DNA from: Cesiribacter sp. SM1
GTDB lineage: Bacteria; Bacteroidota; Bacteroidia; Cytophagales; Cyclobacteriaceae
Direction of reading: 5' to 3'
NCBI RefSeq assembly: GCF_020178975.1
Contig: NZ_JAHXBU010000043.1
Coordinates: 124,001 to 188,000, forward strand
Length of the DNA stretch: 64,000 nucleotides
The position numbers and the translations under genes were made by a program. Numbering within the stretch: the first letter of the stretch is position 1; each line of letters begins with the position of its first letter. Below are positions 18,353-29,916 of the stretch, in pieces. The notes under the pieces are model-generated. The model saw nothing but the letters and a program-made list of their open reading frames with translations, did no database searches and was not told the origin of the DNA.

Positions 18353-21300
18353 TTATCTTGCTTCTAATTGTCTTTCACGTGCTACAGGCTCATCTTCATG
18401 TCCTGCTTTAACCTTGCTGTACTCATCTTCTGAATAAACCAGCACACGGTTAAACTCGCGCATACCAGTACCGGCAGGGATCAGGTGACCAACAATCACG
18501 TTTTCTTTCAGACCCATCAGGTAATCTGTTTTACCACGGATTGAGGCTTCGCTTAGCACCTTGGTTGTTTCCTGGAAGGAAGCAGCCGAGATAAAGCTTT
18601 CTGTACCCAAAGAGGCCTGTGTAATACCCTGAAGTGTAGGCTGCGATACAGCAGGTGCTGCATCACGTACCTCTACCAGCTTCTGGTCGTTACGCTTCAG
18701 TTTAGAGTTTTCTTCTCTTAAACGGCGTGCATTCACGATCATACCTGGTTTCAGGCTGGTAGAATCACCTGCGTCTGTTACCACTTTCTTATCCAGAATG
18801 TTGTCGTTCTCTTCAAAGAAAGCAAAGCGATCTACCAATTGGTTTGGCAGGAAGCTGGTATCTCCCGGATCTACAACAAATACCTTCTGCATCATCTGGC
18901 GTACGATCACTTCAATGTGCTTATCGTTGATCTTCACACCCTGCAGACGGTAAACTTCCTGGATCTCATTTACAAGATACTCCTGCACAGCAGTAGGACC
19001 TTTAATGTTCAGGATATCTGCAGGCGTTACAGCACCATCAGACAATGGAATACCGGCACGCACAAAGTCATTATCCTGTACCAGGATGTGCTTGGACAGC
19101 GGTACCAGGTAACGCTTCTTCACACCATCTTTAGATTCGATGAAGATCTCGCGGTTACCACGCTTGATAGAACCATAGGTTACCACACCATCAATCTCAG
19201 ACACTACAGCCGGGTTAGATGGGTTACGTGCTTCGAAAAGCTCTGTTACACGTGGCAGACCACCGGTAATATCGCGTGATTTACCCATGGTACGTGGTAT
19301 TTTCGCCAGGACCTGTCCTCTCTTCACTTTATCTCCGATATCTACTACCAGGTGAGCACCCACAGGGATGTTATAACCTTTTGTAGTATCAGAACCTGTA
19401 TTAACTACGATAGACGGGTTCTTTGCCTTGTCTTTAGTTTCTACAATTACTTTCTCACGGTGGCCGGTCTGTTCGTCCGACTCTTCACGATAGGTAATAC
19501 CTTCTTCTATGGCATCGAACTCAATGGTACCATCCAGCTCGGAGAGAATTACCGCATTGTATGGATCCCAGAAGCAGATCTGATCCCCTTTGCTAACCTT
19601 AGCTCCATCCTTCACAGTCAGGAATGCACCATAAGGTACGTGGTTAGAGATCAGTACTTTTCCTGATTTCTCATCTACAATCTGGATCTCACCGGAACGG
19701 CCCATTACTACTGTAATGTCGTTGCCTTCGTCGTTGGTCGTCTGGATAGTACGCAGCTCCTCAAAGCGAATGGTACCATCAAACTTAGCCCTGATCTGTG
19801 CTTCTACTGCAATGTTAGAGGCAGTACCACCTACGTGGAAGGTACGAAGCGTAAGCTGTGTACCCGGTTCACCGATCGACTGTGCAGCGATTACACCTAC
19901 AGACTCACCTTTCTGTACCATACGGCCGGAAGCAAGGTTACGACCGTAGCATTTGCCGCAAATACCCTGACGGGTTTCGCAGGTAAGCGCAGAACGGATC
20001 TCTACTTCTTCTACCGCAGATTCGTCTATACGAGTAGCAAGTTCTTCTGTAACTTCCTCCCCTGCCTTAACGATCAGCTCATCTGTGATCGGATCATACA
20101 CATCATGTACGGTTACACGACCCAGGATACGCTCGCTTAGCGGCTCAACAACATCTTCGTTGTCTTTCAGAGCTGTTACGGTAATACCACGCAGGGTTCC
20201 GCAATCAGGCTCATTCACTACCACGTCTTGAGCAACGTCTACCAGACGACGGGTCAGGTAACCTGCGTCGGCAGTTTTAAGGGCAGTATCGGCAAGACCT
20301 TTACGGGCACCGTGGGTAGAAATGAAGTACTCGATTACGTCCAGACCTTCTTTGAAGTTAGAAAGGATTGGGTTTTCGATAATTTCACCTACTGAACCCT
20401 GAAGGTTTTTCTGTGGCTTGGCCATCAGACCACGCATACCACCCAGCTGACGGATCTGCTCTCTGGAACCACGGGCTCCGGAGTGCATCATCATAAAGAT
20501 AGAGTTAAAGCCTTGCTTGTCATCCTCCATCTGCTGCATCAGGCGGCCTGTTAACTGTGAGTTAACGCGGGTCCAGATGTCAATTACCTGGTTGTAACGC
20601 TCGTTATCTGTAATCAGACCCATCAGGTAGTTGTTCCATACGGCATCAACTTCCTCTTTGGCCTGATCAATCATCTGATCTTTATTCTCCGGTACCAGGA
20701 TATCGCCCAGACCCATTGACAGACCACCACGGTACGCACTCTGGAAACCAAGTTCCTTGATGTCGTCCAGGAAGTGAGCCGTACGGGCCATGCCTACGAT
20801 CTTGAATACCTGCGAAATGATCTGCTGAAGCTTCTTCTTGGTAAGCAGCTCATCCACATAACCTACTTCTTCAGGTACATACTGGTTGAACAGTACACGA
20901 CCGGCTACGGTCTCTACCATTTTCTCTTCCAGCTGACCTGTTTCAGGGTTACGTACTTTTGTTTTCACAAAGATGTACGCATGCTTGCTCAGGCGTTTCT
21001 CGTTCAGCGCAATGATTACCTCTTCGGCTGAATAGAAACGCATGCCCTCTCCTTTTTCAGGATTACCTTCTGTACTGCGGCGACCTTTGGTCACGTAGTA
21101 CAGGCCAAGCACCATGTCCTGAGATGGTACTGCAATTGGCGCACCGTTCGCAGGGTTCAGGATGTTGTGCGAAGCAAGCATCAGTAGTGATGCTTCCAGG
21201 ATAGCCTCATGACCCAGTGGTACGTGTACCGCCATCTGGTCACCGTCAAAGTCGGCGTTAAACGCTGTACACACCAGTGGGTGCAGCTGAATAGCCTTAC

Positions 21301-22672
21301 CTTCGATCAGTTTAGGCTGGAATGCCTGGATACCCAGACGGTGCAGGGTTGGCGCACGGTTAAGGAGCACAGGGTGGCCCTTCAGTACGTTCTCCAGGAT
21401 ATCCCACACCACGGGATCTTTGCGATCTACTATTTTCTTGGCTGATTTTACGGTTTTAACAATACCGCGCTCAATCAGCTTACGGATTACGAATGGTTTG
21501 AACAGCTCGGCTGCCATGTTCTTAGGCAGACCGCACTCGTGCAGCTTAAGCTCAGGACCTACCACGATAACCGAACGACCGGAATAGTCAACACGCTTAC
21601 CTAGAAGGTTCTGGCGGAAACGACCCTGCTTACCTTTCAGCATGTCTGAAAGCGACTTCAGTGCACGGTTACCATCCGAACGAACGGCATTAACCTTACG
21701 GCTGTTGTCGAATAAGGAGTCTACTGCTTCCTGTAACATACGCTTCTCGTTCCGCAGGATTACCTCTGGCGCTTTGATATCGATCAGGCGTTTCAGACGG
21801 TTGTTACGGATAATTACGCGGCGGTACAGGTCGTTAAGGTCGGAGGTAGCAAAACGGCCACCATCCAGGGGCACCAGCGGACGCAGCTCCGGTGGAATAA
21901 CCGGCACCATTTTGATGATCATCCATTCAGGACGGTTCACCACACGGGTGTTTGCATCACGGAAAGCCTCAACTACTTTCAGACGCTTAAGGGCTTCTGC
22001 CTTACGCTGCTGAGAAGAGTCAGTGGCAGCCTGGTGGCGCAGCTCATACGAAAGTTCATCCAGCTGAGTACGAGCCAGCAGCATTTCAAGCGCTTCTGCA
22101 CCCATCTTAGCGATGAACTTGTTCGGATCGCTGTCGTCCAGCATCTGGTTTTCACGAGGCAGCTTATCGATAATATCCAGGTACTCATCTTCAGTAAGGA
22201 AGTCCATGGTGTTAACACCATCTTCTGCCTTGGTACCTGGCTGAATCACCACATAGCGCTCATAGTAAATTACCTGGTCGAGCTTTTTGGTTGGCAAGCC
22301 CAGCAGGTAACCAATTTTATTAGGAAGTGAGCGGAAATACCAGATGTGAGCAACAGGTACTACCAGCTCTATATGGCCCATCCGCTCCCGACGCACCTTT
22401 TTCTCGGTTACTTCTACACCGCAGCGGTCGCAGATAATGCCTTTATAACGAATACGCTTATACTTACCACAATGACACTCCCAGTCTTTCACCGGCCCGA
22501 AGATACGCTCGCAGAAAAGACCGCCCATCTCCGGCTTATACGTCCGGTAGTTGATGGTCTCTGGCTGCGTTACTTCGCCATGTGAGCTTTCCAGAATAGA
22601 TTCCGGAGAGGCCAGGCTAATGGTAACCTTTGAGAAGTCAATGTTGAGCTTTTTATTTTTACGAAATGCCAT
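18353..22672 (-). CDS. rpoC: RNA polymerase beta' subunit
   Basis: Beta' carries the catalytic magnesium site of RNA polymerase. The 1439-aa protein has the N-terminal zinc-binding cysteines ([20 protein letters not shown], about residues 66-85), the universal [12 protein letters not shown] catalytic motif near residue 475, the bridge helix and trigger loop region ([10 protein letters not shown] onward), and the second zinc site ([13 protein letters not shown]). An insertion between conserved regions contributes to the extra length relative to Proteobacteria. It lies 123 nt after rpoB, a gap that holds hairpins. Confidence 0.99.
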   Translation of the reverse strand: MAFRKNKKLNIDFSKVTISLASPESILESSHGEVTQPETINYRTYKPEMGGLFCERIFGPVKDWECHCGKYKRIRYKGIICDRCGVEVTEKKVRRERMGHIELVVPVAHIWYFRSLPNKIGYLLGLPTKKLDQVIYYERYVVIQPGTKAEDGVNTMDFLTEDEYLDIIDKLPRENQMLDDSDPNKFIAKMGAEALEMLLARTQLDELSYELRHQAATDSSQQRKAEALKRLKVVEAFRDANTRVVNRPEWMIIKMVPVIPPELRPLVPLDGGRFATSDLNDLYRRVIIRNNRLKRLIDIKAPEVILRNEKRMLQEAVDSLFDNSRKVNAVRSDGNRALKSLSDMLKGKQGRFRQNLLGKRVDYSGRSVIVVGPELKLHECGLPKNMAAELFKPFVIRKLIERGIVKTVKSAKKIVDRKDPVVWDILENVLKGHPVLLNRAPTLHRLGIQAFQPKLIEGKAIQLHPLVCTAFNADFDGDQMAVHVPLGHEAILEASLLMLASHNILNPANGAPIAVPSQDMVLGLYYVTKGRRSTEGNPEKGEGMRFYSAEEVIIALNEKRLSKHAYIFVKTKVRNPETGQLEEKMVETVAGRVLFNQYVPEEVGYVDELLTKKKLQQIISQVFKIVGMARTAHFLDDIKELGFQSAYRGGLSMGLGDILVPENKDQMIDQAKEEVDAVWNNYLMGLITDNERYNQVIDIWTRVNSQLTGRLMQQMEDDKQGFNSIFMMMHSGARGSREQIRQLGGMRGLMAKPQKNLQGSVGEIIENPILSNFKEGLDVIEYFISTHGARKGLADTALKTADAGYLTRRLVDVAQDVVVNEPDCGTLRGITVTALKDNEDVVEPLSERILGRVTVHDVYDPITDELIVKAGEEVTEELATRIDESAVEEVEIRSALTCETRQGICGKCYGRNLASGRMVQKGESVGVIAAQSIGEPGTQLTLRTFHVGGTASNIAVEAQIRAKFDGTIRFEELRTIQTTNDEGNDITVVMGRSGEIQIVDEKSGKVLISNHVPYGAFLTVKDGAKVSKGDQICFWDPYNAVILSELDGTIEFDAIEEGITYREESDEQTGHREKVIVETKDKAKNPSIVVNTGSDTTKGYNIPVGAHLVVDIGDKVKRGQVLAKIPRTMGKSRDITGGLPRVTELFEARNPSNPAVVSEIDGVVTYGSIKRGNREIFIESKDGVKKRYLVPLSKHILVQDNDFVRAGIPLSDGAVTPADILNIKGPTAVQEYLVNEIQEVYRLQGVKINDKHIEVIVRQMMQKVFVVDPGDTSFLPNQLVDRFAFFEENDNILDKKVVTDAGDSTSLKPGMIVNARRLREENSKLKRNDQKLVEVRDAAPAVSQPTLQGITQASLGTESFISAASFQETTKVLSEASIRGKTDYLMGLKENVIVGHLIPAGTGMREFNRVLVYSEDEYSKVKAGHEDEPVARERQLEAR

Positions 22673-22727
22673 ACCGATGTTTATTGAATCGTTGTTTAGC
22701 AGACCTTTAAGGAATATTCAGACAATT

Positions 22728-22746
22728 AAGTTCGTTACCCGAACTC
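22728..22746 (-). other. Small hairpin in the rpoB-rpoC gap
   Basis: An inverted repeat, AGTTCG and CGAACT around a 5-nt loop, flanked by two copies of TTAAGTTC. It has no U-tract and lies just downstream (in transcript order) of the larger hairpin at 22761-22784. Confidence 0.4.
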
Positions 22747-22760
22747 TTAAGTTCATGAAA

Positions 22761-22784
22761 GGCCGGACACCAAGGTGCCCGGCC
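22761..22784 (-). other. Strong GC-rich hairpin in the rpoB-rpoC gap
   Basis: Two 11-nt arms (GGCCGGGCACC and GGTGTCCGGCC on the minus strand) pair fully with one G-U pair and leave only UU at the tip. It begins about 10 nt after the rpoB stop and is followed by TTTC, not a real U-tract, so it could be a pause, processing or partial-attenuation site. The mismatch becomes a wobble only in minus-strand RNA, so the structure fits the transcribed strand. Confidence 0.65.
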
Positions 22785-22795
22785 AGTATGAATAT

Positions 22796-25700
22796 TTAGT
22801 CCATTGTAATTTCAAGTGCTAGGCCACGAAGCTCGTGTACCAGTACATTGAATGACTCCGGAATATTAGGTCGTGGCATATTTTCGCCTTTTACAATGGC
22901 TTCGTATGCTTTGGCACGACCTACTACGTCGTCTGATTTTACCGTTAAGATCTCTTGCAGAATATTGGCAGCACCGAATGCTTCCAGTGCCCACACTTCC
23001 ATCTCACCAAAACGCTGACCACCAAATTGTGCTTTACCACCCAATGGCTGCTGTGTAATAAGTGAGTATGGTCCGATAGAACGGGCGTGCATCTTATCAT
23101 CTACCAGGTGACCCAGTTTCAGCATATAGATTACACCTACCGTTACCGGCTGGTCGAAGCGCTCGCCTGTACGACCGTCATGCAGATAAGCACGGCCAAA
23201 TTCAGGAACATTTGCAGCTTTCAGCTCGGCGGCTACTTCTTCCATGGATGCACCATCGAAGATTGGCGTTGCATACTTGCGGCCCAGTTCAAGACCGGCC
23301 CAGCCCAATACGGTTTCGTAGATCTGACCGATGTTCATACGCGAAGGTACGCCCAGCGGGTTTAGTACGATGTCCATTGGTGTGCCGTCTGGCAGGAATG
23401 GCATATCTTCTGCACGTACAATCTTGGCAACTACACCCTTGTTACCGTGGCGGCCCGCCATCTTGTCACCTACCTTCAGCTTACGCTTCTTGGCAATGTA
23501 CACTTTAGCCAGCTGCACGATACCTGCCGGTAACTCATCACCTACCTCAAGCGTAAAGCGGTTACGCTTAAAGTGTGCGTTGATTTCGTTACGACGGCGG
23601 TTGTAGTTTTTCACCAGAGACTGTACAAGTCCATTGGTATGCTCGTCTTCAGTCCAGCCTTCCAGGTTAAGGTCGGCTATCATGTTTACTTCCTCTGCTA
23701 CTGCATAGGTACTCTCGTCGCGGTAGATGTTCTTCTCAGGGAAGATGTTGTTCTCAATGTTCTGACGGGTGAATTTCACACCTTTAGACATGATCTCATC
23801 ACCGAACTTATGCCTGATGCCCTGGGAGGTTTTGCCATCCAGCAGTTGTACCAGTTTATCGATCATGCGGCCGCGCAGGCTTAGCAGATCTTTGCTGTAA
23901 CGTGCTTTCAGGTTATCTACCTCTTTCTTGGCACGGGCACGAGAGTCTTTATCACGCTTAGGGCGTGAGAATAATTTAGTGTCGATCACAACACCAGTGA
24001 GTGATGGAGGTGCCTTCATAGAGGCATCCTTCACGTCGCCGGCTTTATCACCAAAGATGGCACGAAGCAGTTTTTCTTCAGGAGTCGGATCGGTTTCACC
24101 TTTAGGAGTGATTTTACCAATCAGAATGTCTCCCTCACGTACTTCGGCACCCAGGCGGATAATACCGTTCTCATCCAGGTTACGTACCGCTTCTTCGCTT
24201 ACGTTAGGAATTTCCGAAGTAAGCTCTTCTTCACCACGCTTGGTATCACGTACCTCCATCTCAAATTCCTCTATGTGAATTGAGGTAAAGATATCTTCGC
24301 GTACCACGCGCTCAGAGATTACGATCGCATCCTCGAAGTTATAACCCTGCCATGGCATGAATGCCACACGCATGTTACGACCCAGGGCCAGCTCACCACC
24401 ATCTGTTGCGTAACCATCGCACAGGATCTGTCCCTTTGTAATCCGCTCGCCTTTGTAAACGATAGGCTTCAGGTTAATACAGGTATCCTGGTTAGTACGA
24501 CGGAACTTCGTCAGGTTATGCTCAATGATGTCGTTATCAAAAGAAACCAGCTTTTGCTCGTCTGTCTTATCGTAACGGATCTTGATTACAGTAGAATCTA
24601 CAAACTCTACCACACCATCATCTTCTGCTACAATCAGCGCGCGTGAATCAGCTGCTACCCTTCCTTCCAGACCAGTACCTACAATGGGTGCTTCCGGACG
24701 AAGCAGTGGTACTGCCTGACGTTGCATGTTCGAACCCATCAGGGCACGGTTGGCATCGTCGTGCTCAAGGAATGGAATAAGCGATGCTGCTACAGACACA
24801 ATCTGGTTTGGCGCAATATCCATATAGCTCAGTTGGTCAGGCTCCAGCACCGGGAAGTCACCTTCGTAACGAGCTTTTACTTTATCATTAAGATATTTAC
24901 CCTGCTCATCGATAGGCGCATTGGCCTGTGCAATGTTATGGGTATCTTCTTCTTCGGCTGTCAGGAACACTACGTCTTTACTTACAACACCATCTTTTAC
25001 CTTGCGGTATGGAGTTTCGATAAAGCCCATGTGGTTTACCTTGGCATGCACGCACAGAGACGAGATCAGACCAATGTTTGGCCCTTCTGGTGTCTCAATG
25101 GTACAAAGGCGGCCATAGTGGGTATAGTGAACGTCACGTACCTCAAAACCTGCACGCTCGCGGCTAAGACCACCAGGTCCCAGGGCCGACATACGACGCT
25201 TGTGCGTTACTTCGGCAAGAGGGTTGGTCTGGTCCATGAACTGGCTCAGCTGGTTGGTACCAAAGAAGCTGTTGATCACAGATGAAAGCGTACGGGCGTT
25301 AATAAGGTCAACCGGTTTGAAGTCCTCATTATCGCGTACGTTCATACGCTCCTTAATGGTACGAGACATACGCGCAAGGCCTACGCCAAACTGAGCATAC
25401 AGCTGCTCACCTACCGTACGTACACGGCGGTTGCTTAAGTGGTCAATATCGTCCACTACCGCGCGTGAGTTAATCAGGGTAATCAGGTATTTAACAATGC
25501 TGATGATATCCTGTGTGGTTAACACTTTGGTATCAGCAGCAATCTCCAGACCAAGCTTTTTGTTGATCCTGTAACGACCTACTTCACCAAGATCGTAACG
25601 CTTGTCTGAGAAGAAAAGGCTGTGAATGATATCACGTGCAGTCTGCTCGTCTGGTGCTTCGGTGTTACGAAGCTGACGGTAGATCTGCTCAACCGCTTCT

Positions 25701-26662
25701 TTCTCTGAGTTAGAGTTATCTTTCTGCAGTGTATTGTAGATGATGGTATAGTCGTTCACATTCACATCTTCCCTGTGCAGGATGATGGAATCAGAACCTG
25801 AATCCAGAATGGTTTCTATATCATCTTCGGTGATCAGTGAATCACGCTCCAGCAATACTTCATTACGGTCGATAGATACCACTTCACCGGTATCCTCATC
25901 CACAAAGTCTTCTGTCCAGGTGCGCAGAACCCTGGCAGCCAGGCGGCGGCCAACAACCTTCTTCAGGTTAGCCTTGTTGTTCTGCACTTCTTCACTTAAC
26001 CCGAAAAGGTCAAGTATTTCTTTATCTGTACCATATCCGATAGCGCGCAACAGCGTAGTAACCGGGAATTTCTTCTTACGGTCGATGTAGGCATACATCA
26101 CATTGTTCACGTCTGTTGCAAACTCTATCCAGGAACCTTTGAAAGGAATGATCCTGGCCGAATAAAGCTTGGTACCGTTTGTGTGCTTACTCTGGGCAAA
26201 GAACACACCCGGCGAGCGGTGCAGCTGCGATACAATAACACGTTCGGCACCATTGATCACAAAGGAGCCTTTTTCGGTCATGTATGGAATATTGCCAAGG
26301 AAAACTTCCTGTTCGATAGTTTCGAAATCTTCGTTTTCCTCGTCGTTGCAGCGCAGGCGCAGTTTAGCCTTAAGCGGAACGGAGTAGGTTAGTCCGCGTT
26401 CGATACACTCCTCCACAGTGTACTTAGGCGGATCGAGCATATAATCTACAAACTCCAGCACGAAATTTTCGCGGGAGTCTGAAATAGGAAAGTTCTCCAT
26501 GAACACCTTGTACAAGCCTTCTTGCGTACGCTTGTCGGCAGGTGTTTCTAACTGAAGAAAGTCCATATATGACTGTAACTGGACATCCAGAAAATCAGGA
26601 TAGTCCAGTACAGTTTTAATGGAGGCAAAATTAATCCGTTCGTTATATTTTGTATTTGCCAA
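22796..26662 (-). CDS. rpoB: RNA polymerase beta subunit
   Basis: Beta forms one pincer of RNA polymerase and the rifampicin pocket. The 1288-aa protein has the rif cluster [17 protein letters not shown] and [20 protein letters not shown], with Asp, His, Arg and Ser at the resistance positions as in sensitive enzymes; Thr replaces one Asn next to the cluster. The C-terminus has the switch region [20 protein letters not shown]. It is the first RNA polymerase gene of the rplKAJL-rpoBC unit and lies 171 nt after rplL. Confidence 0.99.
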   Translation of the reverse strand: MANTKYNERINFASIKTVLDYPDFLDVQLQSYMDFLQLETPADKRTQEGLYKVFMENFPISDSRENFVLEFVDYMLDPPKYTVEECIERGLTYSVPLKAKLRLRCNDEENEDFETIEQEVFLGNIPYMTEKGSFVINGAERVIVSQLHRSPGVFFAQSKHTNGTKLYSARIIPFKGSWIEFATDVNNVMYAYIDRKKKFPVTTLLRAIGYGTDKEILDLFGLSEEVQNNKANLKKVVGRRLAARVLRTWTEDFVDEDTGEVVSIDRNEVLLERDSLITEDDIETILDSGSDSIILHREDVNVNDYTIIYNTLQKDNSNSEKEAVEQIYRQLRNTEAPDEQTARDIIHSLFFSDKRYDLGEVGRYRINKKLGLEIAADTKVLTTQDIISIVKYLITLINSRAVVDDIDHLSNRRVRTVGEQLYAQFGVGLARMSRTIKERMNVRDNEDFKPVDLINARTLSSVINSFFGTNQLSQFMDQTNPLAEVTHKRRMSALGPGGLSRERAGFEVRDVHYTHYGRLCTIETPEGPNIGLISSLCVHAKVNHMGFIETPYRKVKDGVVSKDVVFLTAEEEDTHNIAQANAPIDEQGKYLNDKVKARYEGDFPVLEPDQLSYMDIAPNQIVSVAASLIPFLEHDDANRALMGSNMQRQAVPLLRPEAPIVGTGLEGRVAADSRALIVAEDDGVVEFVDSTVIKIRYDKTDEQKLVSFDNDIIEHNLTKFRRTNQDTCINLKPIVYKGERITKGQILCDGYATDGGELALGRNMRVAFMPWQGYNFEDAIVISERVVREDIFTSIHIEEFEMEVRDTKRGEEELTSEIPNVSEEAVRNLDENGIIRLGAEVREGDILIGKITPKGETDPTPEEKLLRAIFGDKAGDVKDASMKAPPSLTGVVIDTKLFSRPKRDKDSRARAKKEVDNLKARYSKDLLSLRGRMIDKLVQLLDGKTSQGIRHKFGDEIMSKGVKFTRQNIENNIFPEKNIYRDESTYAVAEEVNMIADLNLEGWTEDEHTNGLVQSLVKNYNRRRNEINAHFKRNRFTLEVGDELPAGIVQLAKVYIAKKRKLKVGDKMAGRHGNKGVVAKIVRAEDMPFLPDGTPMDIVLNPLGVPSRMNIGQIYETVLGWAGLELGRKYATPIFDGASMEEVAAELKAANVPEFGRAYLHDGRTGERFDQPVTVGVIYMLKLGHLVDDKMHARSIGPYSLITQQPLGGKAQFGGQRFGEMEVWALEAFGAANILQEILTVKSDDVVGRAKAYEAIVKGENMPRPNIPESFNVLVHELRGLALEITMD

Positions 26663-26715
26663 GACTATAGAACTTTTAGTACCTAAATTGAACCGGCTAT
26701 TGGTAAGAACTGAAG

Positions 26716-26753
26716 CCTGATAAGATTAGTTCGCTGGAAAAAATTTTATCAGG
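26716..26753 (-). other. Inverted repeat in the rplL-rpoB gap
   Basis: CCTGATAA (26716-26723) and TTATCAGG (26746-26753) are perfect complements, extendable by three more pairs after one mismatch. With the hairpin at 26776-26792 it makes most of this 171-nt gap structured in RNA. Confidence 0.45.
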
Positions 26754-26775
26754 AACAGGTACAAACAGGAAAAGA

Positions 26776-26792
26776 CCTGACTTTACGTCAGG
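26776..26792 (-). terminator. Weak attenuator-like hairpin after rplL
   Basis: A 6-bp stem, CCTGAC and GTCAGG around a 5-nt loop, is followed on the minus strand by TCTTTTCC. It lies about 40 nt beyond rplL. By analogy to the partial terminator between rplL and rpoB in E. coli it could reduce the RNA polymerase to ribosomal-protein ratio; this is inference. Confidence 0.5.
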
Positions 26793-26833
26793 CCTAAAAG
26801 TATAGGTCGGACCGTGTTAACAGGTCCATGAGA

Positions 26834-27211
26834 CTACTTCAGTTCTACTTCAGCTCCGGCTTCTTCAAGTTGTTTTTTAAGAGCTTCAGCTTCGTCTTTA
26901 CCGATGCCTTCTTTGATTGCTTTAGGAGCGTTGTCAACTACATCTTTCGCCTCTTTCAGACCAAGACCAGTAAGTTCTTTAACAAGCTTAACTACTGCAA
27001 GTTTAGCGGCGCCAGCTGATTTCAGAACTACGTCGAATTCTGTTTTCTCTGCAGGAGCGGCGGCTTCAGCACCACCACCAGCTACAGCTGCGGGAGCAGC
27101 GGCAGCAGCAGGCTCAATACCATACTCGTCCTTAAGGATAGTTGCCAACTCGTTAACTTCTTTAACGGTTAGGTTAACTAACTGCTCTGCAAACGCTTTA
27201 AGATCTGCCAT
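26834..27211 (-). CDS. rplL: 50S ribosomal protein L7/L12
   Basis: This is the acidic stalk protein, present in multiple copies and used to recruit translation GTPases. The 125-aa product has the N-terminal dimerisation helices (residues 1-30), an Ala-rich hinge ([18 protein letters not shown], about 33-52), and the C-terminal domain with [20 protein letters not shown]. It follows rplJ by 26 nt, the usual order. Confidence 0.98.
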   Translation of the reverse strand: MADLKAFAEQLVNLTVKEVNELATILKDEYGIEPAAAAAPAAVAGGGAEAAAPAEKTEFDVVLKSAGAAKLAVVKLVKELTGLGLKEAKDVVDNAPKAIKEGIGKDEAEALKKQLEEAGAEVELK

Positions 27212-27237
27212 TTTAGATTACCTTTTAAAATTGAATG

Positions 27238-27774
27238 TTATTCTGATTGTTGTTTTTCTTGTAGGGTTTTTACTACACCCGCAATAATGTGCTTGCCACT
27301 GTTAAGGGCTCCAAGTACGTTCTGTACAGGCGAGTTAAGCAACCCGATGATTTCGCCGATAAGCTCCTGTTTAGATTTAAGCTTAGTCAGCATGTCCAGC
27401 TGCTCTGCACCTATAAAGAGATCGGTATCGATGGAAGCCCCTTTGAAGGTGAGTTTTTTGCTGTGCTTTTTCTGGAAATCCTGAATCAGCTTTGCAGGTG
27501 CATTACCATTCTCTTTTGAGAAAAGTACGCCTGAGAAACCTTTCAGAACCTTCTCGTTAAGTCCGGAGAAGTCGGCATCCAAACCTTCCAGTGCTTTTGC
27601 TATGAAAGTGTTTTTGATTACCCTGTATTCCAGTCCGCTTTGAAAACACTGACGACGCAGTGCATTCACTTCTGCTACAGTCATGCCAGAGGCATCTGTA
27701 ATGTAGAAGTGCATATTTTCACGGAATTTTTCCTGTAGATCCTCTATGATCTGTGCTTTTTCTTCTCTGGTCAT
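27238..27774 (-). CDS. rplJ: 50S ribosomal protein L10
   Basis: L10 anchors L7/L12 dimers to the ribosome. The 178-aa sequence starts MTREEKAQIIEDLQEKFREN and has the RNA-binding N-terminal domain (DASGMTVAEVNALRRQCF) and a C-terminal helix for L7/L12 binding. It lies 2 nt after rplA. I see no obvious L10-binding leader in that 2-nt gap, so any autoregulation would act elsewhere. Confidence 0.97.
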   Translation of the reverse strand: MTREEKAQIIEDLQEKFRENMHFYITDASGMTVAEVNALRRQCFQSGLEYRVIKNTFIAKALEGLDADFSGLNEKVLKGFSGVLFSKENGNAPAKLIQDFQKKHSKKLTFKGASIDTDLFIGAEQLDMLTKLKSKQELIGEIIGLLNSPVQNVLGALNSGKHIIAGVVKTLQEKQQSE

Positions 27775-27776
27775 GA

Positions 27777-28475
27777 TTACAATCCTGCTACAGAAGTTTT
27801 ATCTAACGTGATCCCTGGGCTCATGGTGCTTGAGATATGAATGCTTCTGAAATAGGTACCTTTAGCCGAAGAAGGCTTCAGGCGTGCTATCGTGTTAAGC
27901 ATCTCACGCACGTTGTCCACAAGTTTATCTGGGGTAAAGGATACTTTACCGATGCTGGCATGAATGATGCCGGTTTTATCAACTTTAAAGTCGATTTTAC
28001 CCTGCTTCACTTCTTTAACAGCTTTGGCAACATCCATAGTAACTGTACCTGACTTAGGGTTAGGCATCAGACCACGCGGACCAAGCACACGACCAAGTTT
28101 ACCAACTTTGGCCATCACAGTTGGCATGGTGATGATTACATCAACATCTGTCCAGCCACCTTCAATTTTAGAAATGAACTCATCCAGCCCTACAAAATCA
28201 GCACCTGCTTCTCTTGCTTCGGCTTCTTTATCAGGTGTAACAAGCGCTAATACGCGAACTTCTTTACCTGTGCCATGTGGCAGTGATACTACGCCACGAA
28301 CCATCTGGTCAGCTTTACGTGGGTCAACTCCCAGGCGTACATCTATGTCTACAGAGGCATCGAACTTGGTGAAGGTAATGTCCTTTACCAGTTGTGCTGC
28401 TTCCTCAAGGCTATACTCTTTCTGACGATCGAGTTTGCTAAGCGCAGCTTTTTTGTTTTTTGTCAACTTTGCCAT
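27777..28475 (-). CDS. rplA: 50S ribosomal protein L1
   Basis: L1 forms the mobile stalk that moves deacylated tRNA from the E site and represses the L11 operon in several bacteria. The 232-aa product has the family core ([20 protein letters not shown], then [20 protein letters not shown]). It lies between rplK (4 nt) and rplJ (2 nt). Confidence 0.98.
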   Translation of the reverse strand: MAKLTKNKKAALSKLDRQKEYSLEEAAQLVKDITFTKFDASVDIDVRLGVDPRKADQMVRGVVSLPHGTGKEVRVLALVTPDKEAEAREAGADFVGLDEFISKIEGGWTDVDVIITMPTVMAKVGKLGRVLGPRGLMPNPKSGTVTMDVAKAVKEVKQGKIDFKVDKTGIIHASIGKVSFTPDKLVDNVREMLNTIARLKPSSAKGTYFRSIHISSTMSPGITLDKTSVAGL

Positions 28476-28479
28476 AGTC

Positions 28480-28926
28480 TTAAGCTGTTTCCCAAGGTGC
28501 TTCGCCTGATACTGTTATACCCATACTTCTTGCAGTGCCTGCAACCATGCGCATGGCTGATTCCAGCTCAAATGCATTCAGGTCTGGCATTTTAGTTTCT
28601 GCGATCTGGCGAACCTGATCCCAGCTAACATTGCCTACCTTTACACGGTTAGGCTCTGCTGAACCACCTTTCTTTTTGATAGCATCCATCAACAGCACTG
28701 CTGCCGGAGGAGTCTTGATAACAAATTCAAAAGATTTATCAGAATAAACGGTAATCACTACCGGTAACACCTGGCCCATTTTATCCTGTGTTCTGGCATT
28801 GAACTGCTTACAGAACTCCATGATGTTAAGACCTTTACTACCTAATGCAGGACCGATTGGCGGCGACGGGTTGGCTGCCCCGCCTTTAACCTGCAGTTTT
28901 ACATATCCGGTTACTTCCTTAGCCAT
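28480..28926 (-). CDS. rplK: 50S ribosomal protein L11
   Basis: L11 binds the GTPase-associated region of 23S rRNA and is the target region for thiostrepton. The 148-aa sequence starts [20 protein letters not shown] and has the Pro-rich hinge [20 protein letters not shown] and the C-terminal RNA-binding domain ending in [13 protein letters not shown]. It lies 4 nt after nusG. Confidence 0.98.
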   Translation of the reverse strand: MAKEVTGYVKLQVKGGAANPSPPIGPALGSKGLNIMEFCKQFNARTQDKMGQVLPVVITVYSDKSFEFVIKTPPAAVLLMDAIKKKGGSAEPNRVKVGNVSWDQVRQIAETKMPDLNAFELESAMRMVAGTARSMGITVSGEAPWETA

Positions 28927-28930
28927 TGTG

Positions 28931-29485
28931 CTATTCTTGTTTTTCTACTTGCATGTAATTTAACTCTACCGGTGTATTCCGGCCGAAGATCTTAACTGTA
29001 ACATTAAGCTTTTTGCGTTCTTCGAACACTTCTTCGACAGTCCCGGTGAAACCACTGAAGGGGCCTTCCATTACTTTTACCGTCTCCCCAACTATGAACG
29101 GTGTTTCGAGTTTTTCTCCTGCAACTTCTCCCTCTTCTACCTTACCCAGAATCCGGTTGATCTCTGACTGGCGCAGCGGTACAGGTACCTTGCTTTGCCC
29201 TTCGCCAGCGCCTAAAAAGCCTATTACGCCAGGTATGCTGTTGATCACGTGCAACACCTCGCCATTATTCAGATCGGCAGATAAGATCACATAGCCCGGA
29301 AAGAAATTACGCTCACGGACTCTTTTCTTTCCGTTGCGCATTTCATATACTTTCTCTGAAGGTATAAGGATCTGAGGAACTTCATCTTGCATACCCTGCC
29401 TGGTTACTTCATTCTCCAGATAGGTTTTGATCTTCTTTTCCTGACCGCTCACAACCCGCAGTACGTACCATTTTAGTTCGTTCAT
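28931..29485 (-). CDS. nusG: Transcription elongation factor NusG
   Basis: NusG binds the RNA polymerase clamp and links transcription to Rho or to the ribosome via S10. From the ATG at 29485 ([19 protein letters not shown]) the protein is 184 aa, with an NGN domain and a C-terminal KOW domain ([20 protein letters not shown]). A longer in-frame start at 29527 would overlap secE and precedes the normal N-terminus. It lies 20 nt after secE and 4 nt before rplK. Confidence 0.97.
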   Translation of the reverse strand: MNELKWYVLRVVSGQEKKIKTYLENEVTRQGMQDEVPQILIPSEKVYEMRNGKKRVRERNFFPGYVILSADLNNGEVLHVINSIPGVIGFLGAGEGQSKVPVPLRQSEINRILGKVEEGEVAGEKLETPFIVGETVKVMEGPFSGFTGTVEEVFEERKKLNVTVKIFGRNTPVELNYMQVEKQE

Positions 29486-29505
29486 CTGCCGGATTAACTG
29501 AATGT

Positions 29506-29697
29506 TTAAAAAGCTTTGTAGAACCACTCCAGCGCATTCTCAAACGCCAGGTCGATCAACCCAATCGTTAAGGCGAAGATCAGCGAAGCAACCAGCACCA
29601 AAATTGAGCTACGCTGTAACTCGCCATATTTTGGCCAGGTTACCTTGTGCTTCATCTCTTCGTAAGACTCAGCAACAAATAGTTTTAGCTTTTCCAT
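29506..29697 (-). CDS. secE: Preprotein translocase subunit SecE
   Basis: SecE clamps the SecY channel. From the ATG at 29697 (MEKLKLFVAESYEEMKHKVT) it is a 63-aa minimal form with the amphipathic helix and WPKYGEL motif, followed by one membrane segment (SSILVLVASLIFALTIGLID). An upstream in-frame start would run into the tRNA-Trp 3' side, so the shorter start is preferred. It lies directly after tRNA-Trp. Confidence 0.96.
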   Translation of the reverse strand: MEKLKLFVAESYEEMKHKVTWPKYGELQRSSILVLVASLIFALTIGLIDLAFENALEWFYKAF

Positions 29698-29718
29698 CGC
29701 TCTCGGATTTATATCTCG

Positions 29719-29791
29719 CACGGGTGGTAGGGCTCGAACCTACAACCTACGGTTTTGGAGACCGCCACTCTACCAGTTGAGCTACACCCGT
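29719..29791 (-). tRNA. tRNA-Trp (anticodon CCA)
   Basis: The 73-nt cloverleaf has acceptor arms ACGGGTG and CACCCGT, a D-stem GCTC/GAGT-like, anticodon stem with loop CTCCAAA (anticodon CCA), T-arm GTAGG-TTCGAGC-CCTAC and discriminator G. The 3' CCA is not encoded. It starts the secE-nusG unit. Confidence 0.97.
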
Positions 29792-29838
29792 GTGTCTCTT
29801 TCCTTGAAAAGAGATTACCCCTTTCCTGGAAAGGAGTG

Positions 29839-29869
29839 CAAAGATAGTGATATCAAAAGACAAATAAAA
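29839..29869 (-). promoter_or_regulatory. Promoter for tRNA-Trp-secE-nusG-rpl-rpo unit
   Basis: Minus-strand -7 box TATCTTTG (29839-29846), followed by CACTCC, with TTTT (29866-29869) 19 nt upstream. The -33 region is the foot of the tuf terminator stem. Two short hairpins (CTCTTT/AAAGAG and CCTTTC/GAAAGG) follow in the leader before the tRNA. Confidence 0.65.
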
Positions 29870-29898
29870 GCGTTTCTGAAATTATCAGAAACGCTTTT
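29866..29898 (-). terminator. Intrinsic terminator after tuf
   Basis: Minus-strand arms of 14 nt (AAAAGCGTTTCTGA and TCAGAAACGCTTTT) pair perfectly around a 5-nt loop, and the tail continues ATTTG. It starts 18 nt after the tuf stop. Confidence 0.85.
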
Positions 29899-29916
29899 TA
29901 ATCTTCTGAATACTTA

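Noticed and set aside
24722-25285. A 187-codon plus-strand ORF inside rpoB
   Set aside because: It lies opposite a certain gene; its composition follows the complementary codons of rpoB.
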